Part shown: positions 31,819 through 39,488 of the stretch, one piece after another
How positions within the stretch are numbered: position 1 is the first letter of the stretch
How the letters are laid out: each line of letters begins with the position of its first letter
Source of the DNA: Oscillospiraceae bacterium
GTDB taxonomy: Bacteria; Bacillota_A; Clostridia; Oscillospirales; Oscillospiraceae
Assembly: GCA_015067895.1 (NCBI GenBank)
Contig: SVLP01000014.1
Span: 1 to 57,490 of the forward strand
Direction: 5' to 3'
Length of the DNA: 57,490 nucleotides
Translations under genes and position numbers: made by a program
Notes under the pieces: generated by a model
Told to the model about the DNA's origin: nothing
The model's database searches: none
The model's input: the letters and a program-made list of their open reading frames with translations, nothing else

Positions 31819-32649
31819 ATGAGCAGAGCAGACGAGATCTATCGCGCCACGTGCCTGGACATCCTGGAGAACGGCTTCTGGGACACCGATCTGGAGGTGC
31901 GCCCGAAGTGGGCCGACGGCACTCCCGCCCACACCGTCAAGAAATTCGGCGTGGTGAACCGCTATAATTTGAAGGAAGAATTCCCCATCATGACCCTGCG
32001 GCGCACCTACTGGAAGTCCGCCATCGACGAGATCCTGTGGATCTGGCAGAAGAAGTCCAACCGCATCGCGGAGCTGGGCAGCCATGTCTGGGACGAGTGG
32101 GCAGGCGAGGACGGCACCATCGGCAAGGCCTACGGCTACCAGCTGGGCGTCAAGCACAAATACCCCGAGGGCGAATTCGACCAGGTGGATCGGGTGCTCT
32201 ATGACCTGAAGCACAACCCCGCCTCCCGCCGGATCCTGACCAGCATCTTCAACCACGCCGACCTGAACGAGATGAATCTGGCTCCCTGCGCCTATTCCAT
32301 GACCTTCAATGTCACAGGCTCCACCCTGAACGCCATCCTCAACCAGCGCAGCCAGGATATGCTCACCGCCAACAACTGGAACGTTTGCCAGTATGCGGCA
32401 TTGCTGCACATGATCGCCCAGGTCAGCGGCCTGGAGGCTGGCGAGCTGGTGCATGTCATCGCCGACTGCCACATCTACGACCGCCATGTTGACCTGGTCA
32501 AGCGGATGCTGGACAACCCCGCCTATGACGCTCCCCGTTTCGAAATCGATAAGTCCGTCACCGATTTCTACGCCTTCACCAAGGACAGCTTCAAAATGGT
32601 GGACTATCAGTGCAACAAGTTCGATTTCGAGATTCCCATCGCGATTTGA
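31819..32649 (+). CDS. thyA: Thymidylate synthase
   Basis: 276 aa, folate-dependent ThyA type. It converts dUMP to dTMP using methylenetetrahydrofolate. LAPCAYSMTFNV contains the active-site Cys region, with Ser/Tyr-rich replacement of the usual PPC surroundings; NQRSQDM and YAALLHMIAQVSG bind nucleotide and folate; HVIADCHIYDRH and the C-terminal IPIAI complete the family motifs. Ribosome binding site AAAGGAGG sets the start at 31819. dfrA follows 9 bases later and regenerates tetrahydrofolate. Confidence 0.94.
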   Translation: MSRADEIYRATCLDILENGFWDTDLEVRPKWADGTPAHTVKKFGVVNRYNLKEEFPIMTLRRTYWKSAIDEILWIWQKKSNRIAELGSHVWDEWAGEDGTIGKAYGYQLGVKHKYPEGEFDQVDRVLYDLKHNPASRRILTSIFNHADLNEMNLAPCAYSMTFNVTGSTLNAILNQRSQDMLTANNWNVCQYAALLHMIAQVSGLEAGELVHVIADCHIYDRHVDLVKRMLDNPAYDAPRFEIDKSVTDFYAFTKDSFKMVDYQCNKFDFEIPIAI

Positions 32650-32658
32650 GGTAGAAAT

Positions 32659-33135
32659 ATGGATCTGATCGTAGCAGTATATGACGACTGGGGCATCGGC
32701 GCCGACGGTGACCAGCCTATCGCGCTCAGTGCTGACCGGAAGTTCTTCCGCCGCACCACCGCCGGCTCCGCGGTGATCGTGGGCCGCAGGACGGTGGGCT
32801 CCTTCCCGGGGCAGCAGCCCCTGCCCAAGCGCAGAAACATCCTCCTGTCCCGGCAGGACATCACCATCCCCGGCTTTGAGACGGCCCATTCCCCCGAGGA
32901 AGCAGCCGGGCTGTGTAAGGATGACGAGCGGGTCTTCGTCATCGGCGGCGGAAGCATCTACCGCCAGATGCTCCCGATGTGTGACCGGGCCTACATCACC
33001 AAGGTGCACGTGACCCCGGAGTCAGACACCTTCTTCCCCAACCTGGACGAGCTGCCCGAATGGAAGCTCACCGGGATCATCGAATCCGGCGAGGAGAACG
33101 GCATCGCCTACGAGGTGTGCCAGTACGAGAAATAA
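32659..33135 (+). CDS. dfrA: Dihydrofolate reductase
   Basis: 158 aa. It reduces dihydrofolate, the by-product of ThyA, with NADPH. DWGIGADGDQPIALSADRKFFRRTT covers the Met20-type loop and active-site Asp; VIVGRRTVGSFPG and VFVIGGGSIYRQML are the NADPH-binding segments. The sequence is somewhat divergent (DWGIGADGDQ in place of NxxIGxxGxLPW). Ribosome binding site GAGGTAG. Second gene of the thyA operon. Confidence 0.93.
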   Translation: MDLIVAVYDDWGIGADGDQPIALSADRKFFRRTTAGSAVIVGRRTVGSFPGQQPLPKRRNILLSRQDITIPGFETAHSPEEAAGLCKDDERVFVIGGGSIYRQMLPMCDRAYITKVHVTPESDTFFPNLDELPEWKLTGIIESGEENGIAYEVCQYEK

Positions 33136-33137
33136 GG

Positions 33138-33171
33138 AAAGTGCGTACCGCCAAAACGGTACGCACTTTTT
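33138..33171. terminator. Bidirectional terminator between dfrA and the chromate transporter genes
   Basis: AAAGTGCGTACCG, loop, CGGTACGCACTTT with T on the plus strand and T (A run) on the minus strand. Confidence 0.9.
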
Positions 33172-33174
33172 GTA

Positions 33175-33741
33175 TCAGAACGAGAATACGACACCCGCCG
33201 CCGCCGCGATGGCGATGTAGGCGATGGGGTGGGTCTTCCACTTCTTCATGATGAACCAGAGCACCACCGCCAGGACGATGCCCTTCCAGTTGAAGACGGA
33301 CAAAATGGTGTTCAGTCCCGCGAAGTTTTCCAAATGGAGCAGACTCTCCCGCACCACGCCGATGAGAGCCGCGGTAATCATGCCGATGGAGGCGGGGCGA
33401 AGAGCCTTGAAGATGGAGTCGACCAGGGGGGAGCCCTTGAACTTGTCCAGCACCCGGATCACCAGCAGGGTGACGATGATGCAGGGAGCTGCAAGGGAAA
33501 GACTTGCGATCACCGCACCGGGGATGCCGGCGGTGATGAAGCCCACGTAGGTGCTCATATTGACGCCGATAGGGCCGGGTGTGGATTCGGACACCGCCAG
33601 CAGATTCAGCACATCCTGGGCGGTGAACCAGCCGGTCTTCTCGCCCATCTCGTAGAGGAAGGGCAGGGTGGCCAGACCGCCGCCCACGGCGAAGAGACCG
33701 GTCTTGAAGAATTCCACGATCAGACGGAAAATGGTCATCAT
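33175..33741 (-). CDS. Chromate transporter family protein, second half-size subunit
   Basis: 188 aa. A single CHR domain with about five hydrophobic segments; FKTGLFAVGGGLATLPFLYE, SESTPGPIGVNMSTYVG and IPGAVIASLSLAAPCIIV are conserved. Short ChrA proteins work as antiparallel pairs encoded side by side, exporting chromate or, in organisms never exposed to it, perhaps another oxyanion. The ATG overlaps the stop of the first half gene (ATGA). Confidence 0.88.
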   Translation of the reverse strand: MMTIFRLIVEFFKTGLFAVGGGLATLPFLYEMGEKTGWFTAQDVLNLLAVSESTPGPIGVNMSTYVGFITAGIPGAVIASLSLAAPCIIVTLLVIRVLDKFKGSPLVDSIFKALRPASIGMITAALIGVVRESLLHLENFAGLNTILSVFNWKGIVLAVVLWFIMKKWKTHPIAYIAIAAAAGVVFSF

Positions 33742-34277
33742 TTCTTCACCGCTCCTTTCAGGTACAGGATGTAGCCGACCACACCCGCGCCCAGGACGAT
33801 GGCAACGGTGGGGGCTTCCGTAAAGGCGGCAAGGACGGTGCTGACGCCGAAGATGATCCAGGACAGCTTATTTTTGATGGCCTTCTTGCCCAGGGCCAGG
33901 ACGGAGTTCAGGATCAGCACACAGACGCAGACCCGGATGCCCGCCAGGGCGTGGGCCACGTAGACATTGCTGGCGAAGCTCTCCAGAAATGCTGCAATGA
34001 CCGTGATGATGGCGATGGAGGGGCTGATGAAGCCCAGGGATGCGGCGATGGCACCGGGGATGCCCAGGAGCTTATGGCCGATGAAGGTGGCGACGTTGAC
34101 GGCGATGATGCCGGGGGTGCACTGGCCGATGGCGTAGTAGTCCATCAGCTCCTCCTCGGTGGCCCAGCCGTGCTCCTCCACGACCACCCGCTGGACGAGA
34201 CTCAGCATGGCGTAGCCGCCGCCGAAGCACACCGCGCCCATCTCGGCGAAGGTGCGGTAGAGTTTCCAAAGATTCAA
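33738..34277 (-). CDS. Chromate transporter family protein, first half-size subunit
   Basis: 179 aa, one CHR domain. LYRTFAEMGAVCFGGGYAMLSLVQ, YAIGQCTPGIIAVNVATFIG and PGAIAASLGFISPS match the pair partner. The start is probably TTG at 34277, with AAAGGAG 9 bases upstream; an in-frame ATG at 34310 has no ribosome binding site. First gene of a two-gene operon. Confidence 0.85.
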   Translation of the reverse strand: MNLWKLYRTFAEMGAVCFGGGYAMLSLVQRVVVEEHGWATEEELMDYYAIGQCTPGIIAVNVATFIGHKLLGIPGAIAASLGFISPSIAIITVIAAFLESFASNVYVAHALAGIRVCVCVLILNSVLALGKKAIKNKLSWIIFGVSTVLAAFTEAPTVAIVLGAGVVGYILYLKGAVKK

Positions 34278-34415
34278 AATTGGTTGCTCCTTTCGTATTG
34301 CTTTTTTCATCAGGATATCGTATAATAACGAAAATATGTTCGATTAGGAACGGATCCTTTCTGCGCTATTATATTGCACAAACAGGAAATTGTCCATAGA
34401 AAAGAGGGAAGTTTG

Positions 34416-36560
34416 ATGGAATCTTATTTATCTGAGCTGAACGCCGAGCAGCTTTCGGCGGCCACCGAGACGGAAGGCTACATCCGCGTCATCGCGGGCG
34501 CGGGCTCCGGAAAGACCAAGACATTGACCAGCCGGTATCTTTACTTGGTGGAGGAGCTGGGCATCTCCACGGCGAATATTTTGTGTGTGACCTTCACCAA
34601 CAAGGCGGCCCTGGAGATGAAAAAGCGCATCCGCCGCCAGCTTCCCGACGGGGATCTGGGCACGATCACCACCTTCCACGGCTTCTGTGTCCGGCTTTTG
34701 AAGGAGGATTGCCACGTTGTCCAGTATCCCTCCACCTTCATCGTCCTGGACGAGGAGGACAAGGCCTCCATCCTGCGCACGGTCTTCGAGGATCTGGGCC
34801 TGACCAGCCGGGATCTGACCATCCAGGACGCCATCGACTACATCGGCTGGCGCAAGGGCGGACGGGGCTATGTCAAGACCCTGATCGATATGAATGTCCG
34901 CCATCTGGAGGAGCTGACTGCCAGCGCAAACACCCTCAAGGATAAGGTCATGTACCGCTATTTCTACGAGCAGCGCAAGTGCTACGGACTGGATTTCGAC
35001 GATCTGGTCTACTTTGCCCTGTACATCCTGGAGCGGGACGAGCCCACCCGGCGGAAGTGGCAGGAACGGCTGGAGTACATCATGGTGGATGAGTTCCAGG
35101 ATATCGACAAGGATCAGTATTCCCTGGCGGATATCCTGTCGGGCTACCATGGCAACCTCTTTGTGGTGGGCGACCCGGATCAGACCATCTATTCCTGGCG
35201 GGGCGCGGATGTGAAGTTCATCCTGGAATTCGAAAGCCGCCATCCGGGAGCCAAGACCATTTTCCTGAACACCAATTACCGCTCGGTGCCGGAAATTCTT
35301 GCAGCCAGCAACTCCCTGATCGCCAAGAACCGGGATCGCCTGGACAAGAATCTCACCGCCGTCCGTCCCGACGCGAAGAAGCCCCTGTACTTCCACGCGA
35401 AAAACAACCAGCTTGAGGCGGACTGGATCACCGCCCAGATGCGGGCCATGAACGAGGGCGGGCGGAGCTACTCCCAGATGGGTGTGCTGTACCGGGCCCA
35501 CTATGTCAGCCGCGCGGTGGAGGAATCCCTGATAAAAAACAAGATCCCCTACGTGCTCTACTCCGGCGTGGAGTTCTACAAGCGCAAGGAGATCAAGGAC
35601 ATCATCTGCTACCTGCGGATGATCTACGCCGGGGATGATGTCAGCTTCCTGCGCACCGTCAACGAGCCGAGGCGGGGCGTGGGTCGGACGCGGCTGGCGG
35701 CACTGAAAAGCTATGCCGCCGAGTACCGGTGCAGTCTGTACGATGCCCTGAAGGAGAATCTGGAGACCGACCTCATCAAACGCTCCAAAGCCCTGGACTA
35801 TGTGCGCATGATCGAAAAATACCGGGCCATTTTCGACCAGATGGAGCTGACCGACCTGCTGGCAGCGGTGCTCAGCGAGAGCGGCTATGAGCAGATGCTC
35901 CGCAGCTCCGGCGAGGAGGATCGTCTGGACAATCTGGCGGAGCTGAAGCAGGCCATCTTCGACTTTGAGCGCAAGGCCGGGGAGGAGGTCACCCTGGGCA
36001 ATTACTTAGATCACGCGGCCCTCTTCACCAACATGGATCAGACCGACCGGGCCAGCGCGGTGAAGCTGATGACCATCCACGCCGCCAAGGGCATGGAGTT
36101 CCCGGTGGTGTTCCTCTGCGGCCTTTCTGAGGGCATCTTCCCCGGCAAGCGGGCGGACACCCGGGAAAAACTGGAGGAGGAGCGAAGACTGGCCTACGTG
36201 GCCTTCACAAGAGCCAAAGACCGCCTTTTCCTCAGCGACGCGGCGGGCAATAACTATGACGGCACCGCCCGCTGCCCCAGCCGGTTCCTCTTCAACGCGG
36301 AAAAGGAGAACCTCGACTACGTGGTGGAGCTGGATCCCGCCCTCGTCGACGAGGCCACAAGGCAGATCAGCCGCACCGAGTCCATGGAAAAACGGGCAGA
36401 AAAAAAGCCCGAGTGCGTGGGCAGGCGGGTACGGCACAGCGTCTTCGGCTCCGGCACGGTCATCGGCGTCCCCCGGGATCGGGAGGGCTACATCATCCAG
36501 TTCGACACCATCCCCACGCCGAGAACCCTGGGGATCAACGGAAAGCTGGAATTCATCTGA
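34416..36560 (+). CDS. UvrD/PcrA-type ATP-dependent DNA helicase
   Basis: 714 aa, the usual PcrA length. Walker A GAGSGKTKTL (residues ~28-37), TFTNKAALEMKKR (Ia), MVDEFQDIDKDQY (II), GDPDQTIYSWRGAD (III), TNYRSVPEIL (IV), MTIHAAKGMEFPVVFLCG (V) and YVAFTRAKDRLFLS (VI). The C-terminus GRRVRHSVFGSGTVIGVPRD resembles the PcrA Tudor-like end that contacts RNA polymerase. It would act in repair and removal of RecA or stalled polymerase. Start set by AGAGGGAAG at 34416. Whether it is PcrA itself or a second paralogue cannot be settled here. Confidence 0.9.
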   Translation: MESYLSELNAEQLSAATETEGYIRVIAGAGSGKTKTLTSRYLYLVEELGISTANILCVTFTNKAALEMKKRIRRQLPDGDLGTITTFHGFCVRLLKEDCHVVQYPSTFIVLDEEDKASILRTVFEDLGLTSRDLTIQDAIDYIGWRKGGRGYVKTLIDMNVRHLEELTASANTLKDKVMYRYFYEQRKCYGLDFDDLVYFALYILERDEPTRRKWQERLEYIMVDEFQDIDKDQYSLADILSGYHGNLFVVGDPDQTIYSWRGADVKFILEFESRHPGAKTIFLNTNYRSVPEILAASNSLIAKNRDRLDKNLTAVRPDAKKPLYFHAKNNQLEADWITAQMRAMNEGGRSYSQMGVLYRAHYVSRAVEESLIKNKIPYVLYSGVEFYKRKEIKDIICYLRMIYAGDDVSFLRTVNEPRRGVGRTRLAALKSYAAEYRCSLYDALKENLETDLIKRSKALDYVRMIEKYRAIFDQMELTDLLAAVLSESGYEQMLRSSGEEDRLDNLAELKQAIFDFERKAGEEVTLGNYLDHAALFTNMDQTDRASAVKLMTIHAAKGMEFPVVFLCGLSEGIFPGKRADTREKLEEERRLAYVAFTRAKDRLFLSDAAGNNYDGTARCPSRFLFNAEKENLDYVVELDPALVDEATRQISRTESMEKRAEKKPECVGRRVRHSVFGSGTVIGVPRDREGYIIQFDTIPTPRTLGINGKLEFI

Positions 36561-36600
36561 ATCAAAAAAGGGACTGAAAAGAAACGCATAGGTATCCAAT

Positions 36601-36659
36601 CAACATACAGCAGCAGTGACACACGATCAAGTGGGACACTGCTGCTGTTTTCTATGTTG
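36601..36659 (+). terminator. Terminator of the PcrA-type helicase gene
   Basis: CAGCAGCAGTG (36609-36619) and CACTGCTGCTG (36637-36647) followed by TTTTCT; CAACATA and TATGTTG extend the pairing outside the U-tract. Confidence 0.8.
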
Positions 36660-36688
36660 GATCAATCGGATCAGGTGACCACATCCAT

Positions 36689-36793
36689 GTCATCGCGAGC
36701 CCGTAAGGGCGCGGCGATCTCCTGGTACGATGTGCAGATTTGCAACGCAGTACCAAGAGATTGCCGCGTCGCCTGTCGGCTCCTCGCAATGAC
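36689..36793. repeat. REP-like inverted pair (BIME-type), orientation 2
   Basis: GTCATCGCGAG...GGCGATCTCCTGGTACGATG and the inverted CGCAGTACCAAGAGATTGCC...CTCGCAATGAC. The inner part matches the reverse complement of the copy at 27381-27483. The rest of the 36561-36876 gap holds only the terminator. Confidence 0.8.
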
Positions 36794-36876
36794 AGCGGTA
36801 GACGGCAGATGGTTCTTCTGATTGACTCATGTATAACCCGAATCTTTATTCAGGTTTCTTTACAGCCCCTTTTTTA

Positions 36877-37272
36877 TCACCAATAGGGAGCCAGCAGGAT
36901 CATGATCCCGCAGATAAGGGTAAACACACCGACCATGGTGAACTGCCCGGCGGGGTATTTCTCCAGATAGCCGAACCGTGGGAAGCCCTTCAGATACACC
37001 ACCGTCACCCGGCGCATGAGCGAGCTGCGGGCGAAGAAACCGGATCGCTTGAGCTTGTAGACTCTGCCGTTCACCTCGTAGAGATAGGTGGAGGTCGTGG
37101 CGGGATATTTCTTTTCGCTGTATCGATAGCGGCGGCGCATGACGCGCTTGGACTCGTCCAGCTTTCCCACGGCGGTGCCCAGATGCGCCGGGTTCCGGCT
37201 CCACAGGGCCAGGAGCAGACAGACACCGCTAATGGTGAAATAAATGCCTGCCATGACATAGATCGGTTCCAT
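36877..37272 (-). CDS. Hypothetical two-helix membrane protein, 131 aa
   Basis: Residues ~5-23 (YVMAGIYFTISGVCLLLALW) and ~110-128 (FTMVGVFTLICGIMILLAPYW) are transmembrane. The polar segment between contains many Arg/Lys/Tyr and strands (STYLYEVNGRVYKLKRSGFF, VTVVYLKGFP) reminiscent of DUF3592-type domains. Function unknown. AAGGAGGGG precedes the start. It is transcribed away from the XRE regulator gene from an adjacent promoter. Confidence 0.7.
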   Translation of the reverse strand: MEPIYVMAGIYFTISGVCLLLALWSRNPAHLGTAVGKLDESKRVMRRRYRYSEKKYPATTSTYLYEVNGRVYKLKRSGFFARSSLMRRVTVVYLKGFPRFGYLEKYPAGQFTMVGVFTLICGIMILLAPYW

Positions 37273-37291
37273 GATACCCCTCCTTTTCTTC

Positions 37292-37320
37292 AGAATACCA
37301 TAGAATCAACTGCCGGTCAA
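37292..37320 (-). promoter_or_regulatory. Promoter of the two-helix membrane protein gene
   Basis: Minus strand: TTGACC, 17 bases, TATTCT. Its -35 is only 19 bases from the -35 of the divergent promoter. Confidence 0.65.
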
Positions 37321-37339
37321 GTTCTGTCGGGACGCGCGA

Positions 37340-37368
37340 TTGCGTTTCTTCCCCCTGCGTGATATGAT
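37340..37368 (+). promoter_or_regulatory. Promoter of the XRE regulator gene
   Basis: TTGCGT, 17 bases, extended -10 TGATATGAT. A perfect palindrome CAGGTACCTG (37376-37385) follows, a possible operator. Confidence 0.65.
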
Positions 37369-37408
37369 CGTGTCACAGGTACCTGATATCGATTTTGGAG
37401 GAATCAAT

Positions 37409-37900
37409 ATGGATTTGGGAAAGAAGATCTATGCGCTGCGCCGGGAAAAGGGCATCACCCAGGAGGAGCTGGCCGCCGAGCTGGGGGTCACCGCTGCGGC
37501 GGTCAGCAAGTGGGAGAAGGGAGCCACGCTGCCTGATGTGCTGATGGTCTGCGCCATCGCGGACTTTTTCGGCGTTACCACTGACGAATTGCTGGGACGT
37601 GTCCGGGAGCTGAAGCGATTGGTGGTGATCGCCGCAGACGCGGACAGGAAGCAGATCGAAAAATGTCTGCGCAAGCATGGCTTTTGTGCAGCGGCCTGGG
37701 CCGCGGATTTTGAAACGGCCCAAGCCCGCATGGGGGAGTGCGGCGCATTGTGTATCCTGCGGGTCAGCTCTGCTTTCATGACGGAGCAGGAGAAACAGCA
37801 GGCCGAAAAATGCAGCTATGGCGACTGCGTCTACGACGAGCCGGAGGATCTGCCGGGGAATCTGGATACCATTCTGTCCATGATGGAGAAGCATTTCTGA
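37409..37900 (+). CDS. XRE family transcriptional regulator with a receiver-like C-terminal domain
   Basis: 163 aa. Helix-turn-helix LGKKIYALRREKGITQEELAAELGVTAAAVSKWEKG at residues 3-38, with DVLMVCAIADFFGVTTDELLG completing the HTH_3 domain to ~65. The remaining ~95 residues (LVVIAADADRKQIEKCLRKHG, ALCILRV) look like a flavodoxin- or receiver-like alpha/beta fold but lack clear phosphorylation residues. Role unknown; probably autoregulatory or controlling the divergent membrane protein. Start from TTGGAGGAA. Its terminator has been split by an inserted repeat. Confidence 0.85.
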   Translation: MDLGKKIYALRREKGITQEELAAELGVTAAAVSKWEKGATLPDVLMVCAIADFFGVTTDELLGRVRELKRLVVIAADADRKQIEKCLRKHGFCAAAWAADFETAQARMGECGALCILRVSSAFMTEQEKQQAEKCSYGDCVYDEPEDLPGNLDTILSMMEKHF

Positions 37901-37907
37901 ATGAAAG

Positions 37908-37931
37908 ACCGCGCCGGGAGACCGGCGCGGT
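37908..37931 (+). repeat. Terminator hairpin copy 1 of locus A (no U-tract)
   Basis: ACCGCGCCGG, GAGA, CCGGCGCGGT. Identical over 24 bp to 38153-38176. No T follows; the inserted element starts at the next base. Confidence 0.88.
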
Positions 37932-38152
37932 CAGCGTGTCGAAGAACCCTTGCCTCCCCCATTCATGGGGGAGGTGGCCCGGTGGATTCGGGCAAAGCCC
38001 GGAGCCGCCGGGTCGGAGGGGGTCTGCCCGTTTTTCACAGAAAAACGGGCTTTTCCGAATATTTGCGTTGCAAATATTCGGACTCCCCCCGCCCTTCGGG
38101 CACCCCCCTCATAAATGCGGGGGGCAAGGAAATTGCCTTTCTCGACAGTCTG
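37932..38152 (+). mobile_element. Terminator-flanked non-coding element, locus A (221 bp)
   Basis: Starts CAGCGTGTCGAAGAACC and ends CTCGACAGTCTG, i.e. imperfect terminal inverted repeats CAGCGTGTCGAA/CAGACTGTCGAG. The inside is a string of G+C-rich palindromes (CTCCCCCATTCATGGGGGAG, GCCCGTTTTTCACAG plus AAAAACGGGC, CGAATATTTGCGTTGC plus AAATATTCG). No ORF or transposase. The same element lies in opposite orientation at 42428-42693. Confidence 0.8.
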
Positions 38153-38180
38153 ACCGCGCCGGGAGACCGGCGCGGTTTTT
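38153..38180 (+). terminator. Terminator hairpin copy 2 of locus A (with U-tract)
   Basis: Same 24-bp hairpin as 37908-37931, here followed by TTTTTG. It is the functional-looking terminator of the XRE gene. Confidence 0.88.
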
Positions 38181-38181
38181 G

Positions 38182-39474
38182 TCAGGGCTTGAGAATTTCT
38201 GCGATTGTGGCGATCTGCTCGTCGGTCAGGGGCCAGGATGCGGTCAGGCTGACGATCCGGTCGTCCCAGCAGATGTGCCAGCGATCCCGCAGGTCGTTTT
38301 GTGCGTGGCGGGCGTATTCGGCACCGAAGGCCTCCGCGTGGACGGCGACCTCGCCGCCGGTCAGGTAGCTGATGGACTGGAGGAACTGCTGTTCCTGCTC
38401 CGCCTGGATCATGTTGTAGAACAGGGGGCATTTGACATCCACGATGGTGTAGCTGATCCGCTCCTCCCCGGCCTCATCCCAATAGCGGCCGTAGGAGGAC
38501 AGGGGAGAGGAATCCTCCTCCAGGATGGTGCGCTCGGTGGATTCGAAATCGCCCAGGTCGGAGAGCATCAGGGGCAGGGTGTCGGGATGTTCGGGTTCCC
38601 GTTCCATGACGATCTGATCCATGCCCATGGCGAAGAGGGTCAGCAGGAAGCCCATGGCGATGGCGGTCACCGCCGTGGGGACGACGATGTTGACCCACCT
38701 GGGGGCGTTCATGGCCTTGCAGGCGTTGATGGCTCCGTAGACACAGCCGATGGTGATGGCACTGATGCCCAGGATGGCGCAGGCGAAGTTCATGCCCGCC
38801 ATGGCAAACAGGCTCCACAGATAGACGATCAGCCCCGCCCAGAGCACCCAGCGGAACCGGCGGTAGAACCGGTTGGCGGGGATGGGCTCGCCGTCCTCCA
38901 CAGCCCGCCGAGCCCGGCGCAGCCAGAGCAGACTGTCGGTCATGAGGATCAGATACAACAGGCTGACCATGGGCAGCATGGTCAGGGTACAGACCGTCAG
39001 CCCGGAGGACAGCGTCCGGGAGGGCCAGCGCAGGAGATTGCTGGCATGCATGGCGAACTGGAACAGGAACAGGAACACCATCAGGGCGTACTGGGGGAAG
39101 AAATGCTTGCGCATGGTCTTGCTGATGTTTTTCAGCCGCTCGGCTTCGTCGGTCTCCAGAGGGGTGGCGTTGGGGTCTTCATTCCGGAAGACCTGGAGCT
39201 GGGCGGCGGTGGCCACCCGAACCCAGCCAGCCTGGGCGCAGAGGTCGGCCAGATCCTCCTCGGCTTCCGTGGGCCGGGAGTTGAAGGCCGAGGCGGCGGG
39301 GGAGTAGGTGACCTCGTAGCGGACATTTTTTGGCTCTCCCCGGCGGAATTTCCACAGAATGCCGCCCGCCTTCTCCAGATGCCACCCCTTCGCGGCCTGG
39401 TTCGTCAGAAAACGCTCGATGTAGGGATAGTCATAGAGATATGCGTCAATAAGACGGTATGTTACATCCTTCAT
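38182..39474 (-). CDS. DUF2812 domain membrane protein, paralogue 1
   Basis: 430 aa. The N-terminal ~110 residues are the DUF2812 domain (FLTNQAAKGWHLEKAGGILWKFRRGEP, then RYEVTYSP; NATPLETDE). About five or six transmembrane helices follow (for example YALMVFLFLFQFAM, TMLPMVSLLYLILM), then a soluble C-terminal region with LTGGEVAVHAEAFGAEYARH. Genes of this type commonly follow a PadR regulator; function unknown. It starts 14 bases after the second DUF2812 gene, in the same operon. Confidence 0.85.
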   Translation of the reverse strand: MKDVTYRLIDAYLYDYPYIERFLTNQAAKGWHLEKAGGILWKFRRGEPKNVRYEVTYSPAASAFNSRPTEAEEDLADLCAQAGWVRVATAAQLQVFRNEDPNATPLETDEAERLKNISKTMRKHFFPQYALMVFLFLFQFAMHASNLLRWPSRTLSSGLTVCTLTMLPMVSLLYLILMTDSLLWLRRARRAVEDGEPIPANRFYRRFRWVLWAGLIVYLWSLFAMAGMNFACAILGISAITIGCVYGAINACKAMNAPRWVNIVVPTAVTAIAMGFLLTLFAMGMDQIVMEREPEHPDTLPLMLSDLGDFESTERTILEEDSSPLSSYGRYWDEAGEERISYTIVDVKCPLFYNMIQAEQEQQFLQSISYLTGGEVAVHAEAFGAEYARHAQNDLRDRWHICWDDRIVSLTASWPLTDEQIATIAEILKP

Positions 39475-39488
39475 TTCGGTTCCTCCTT

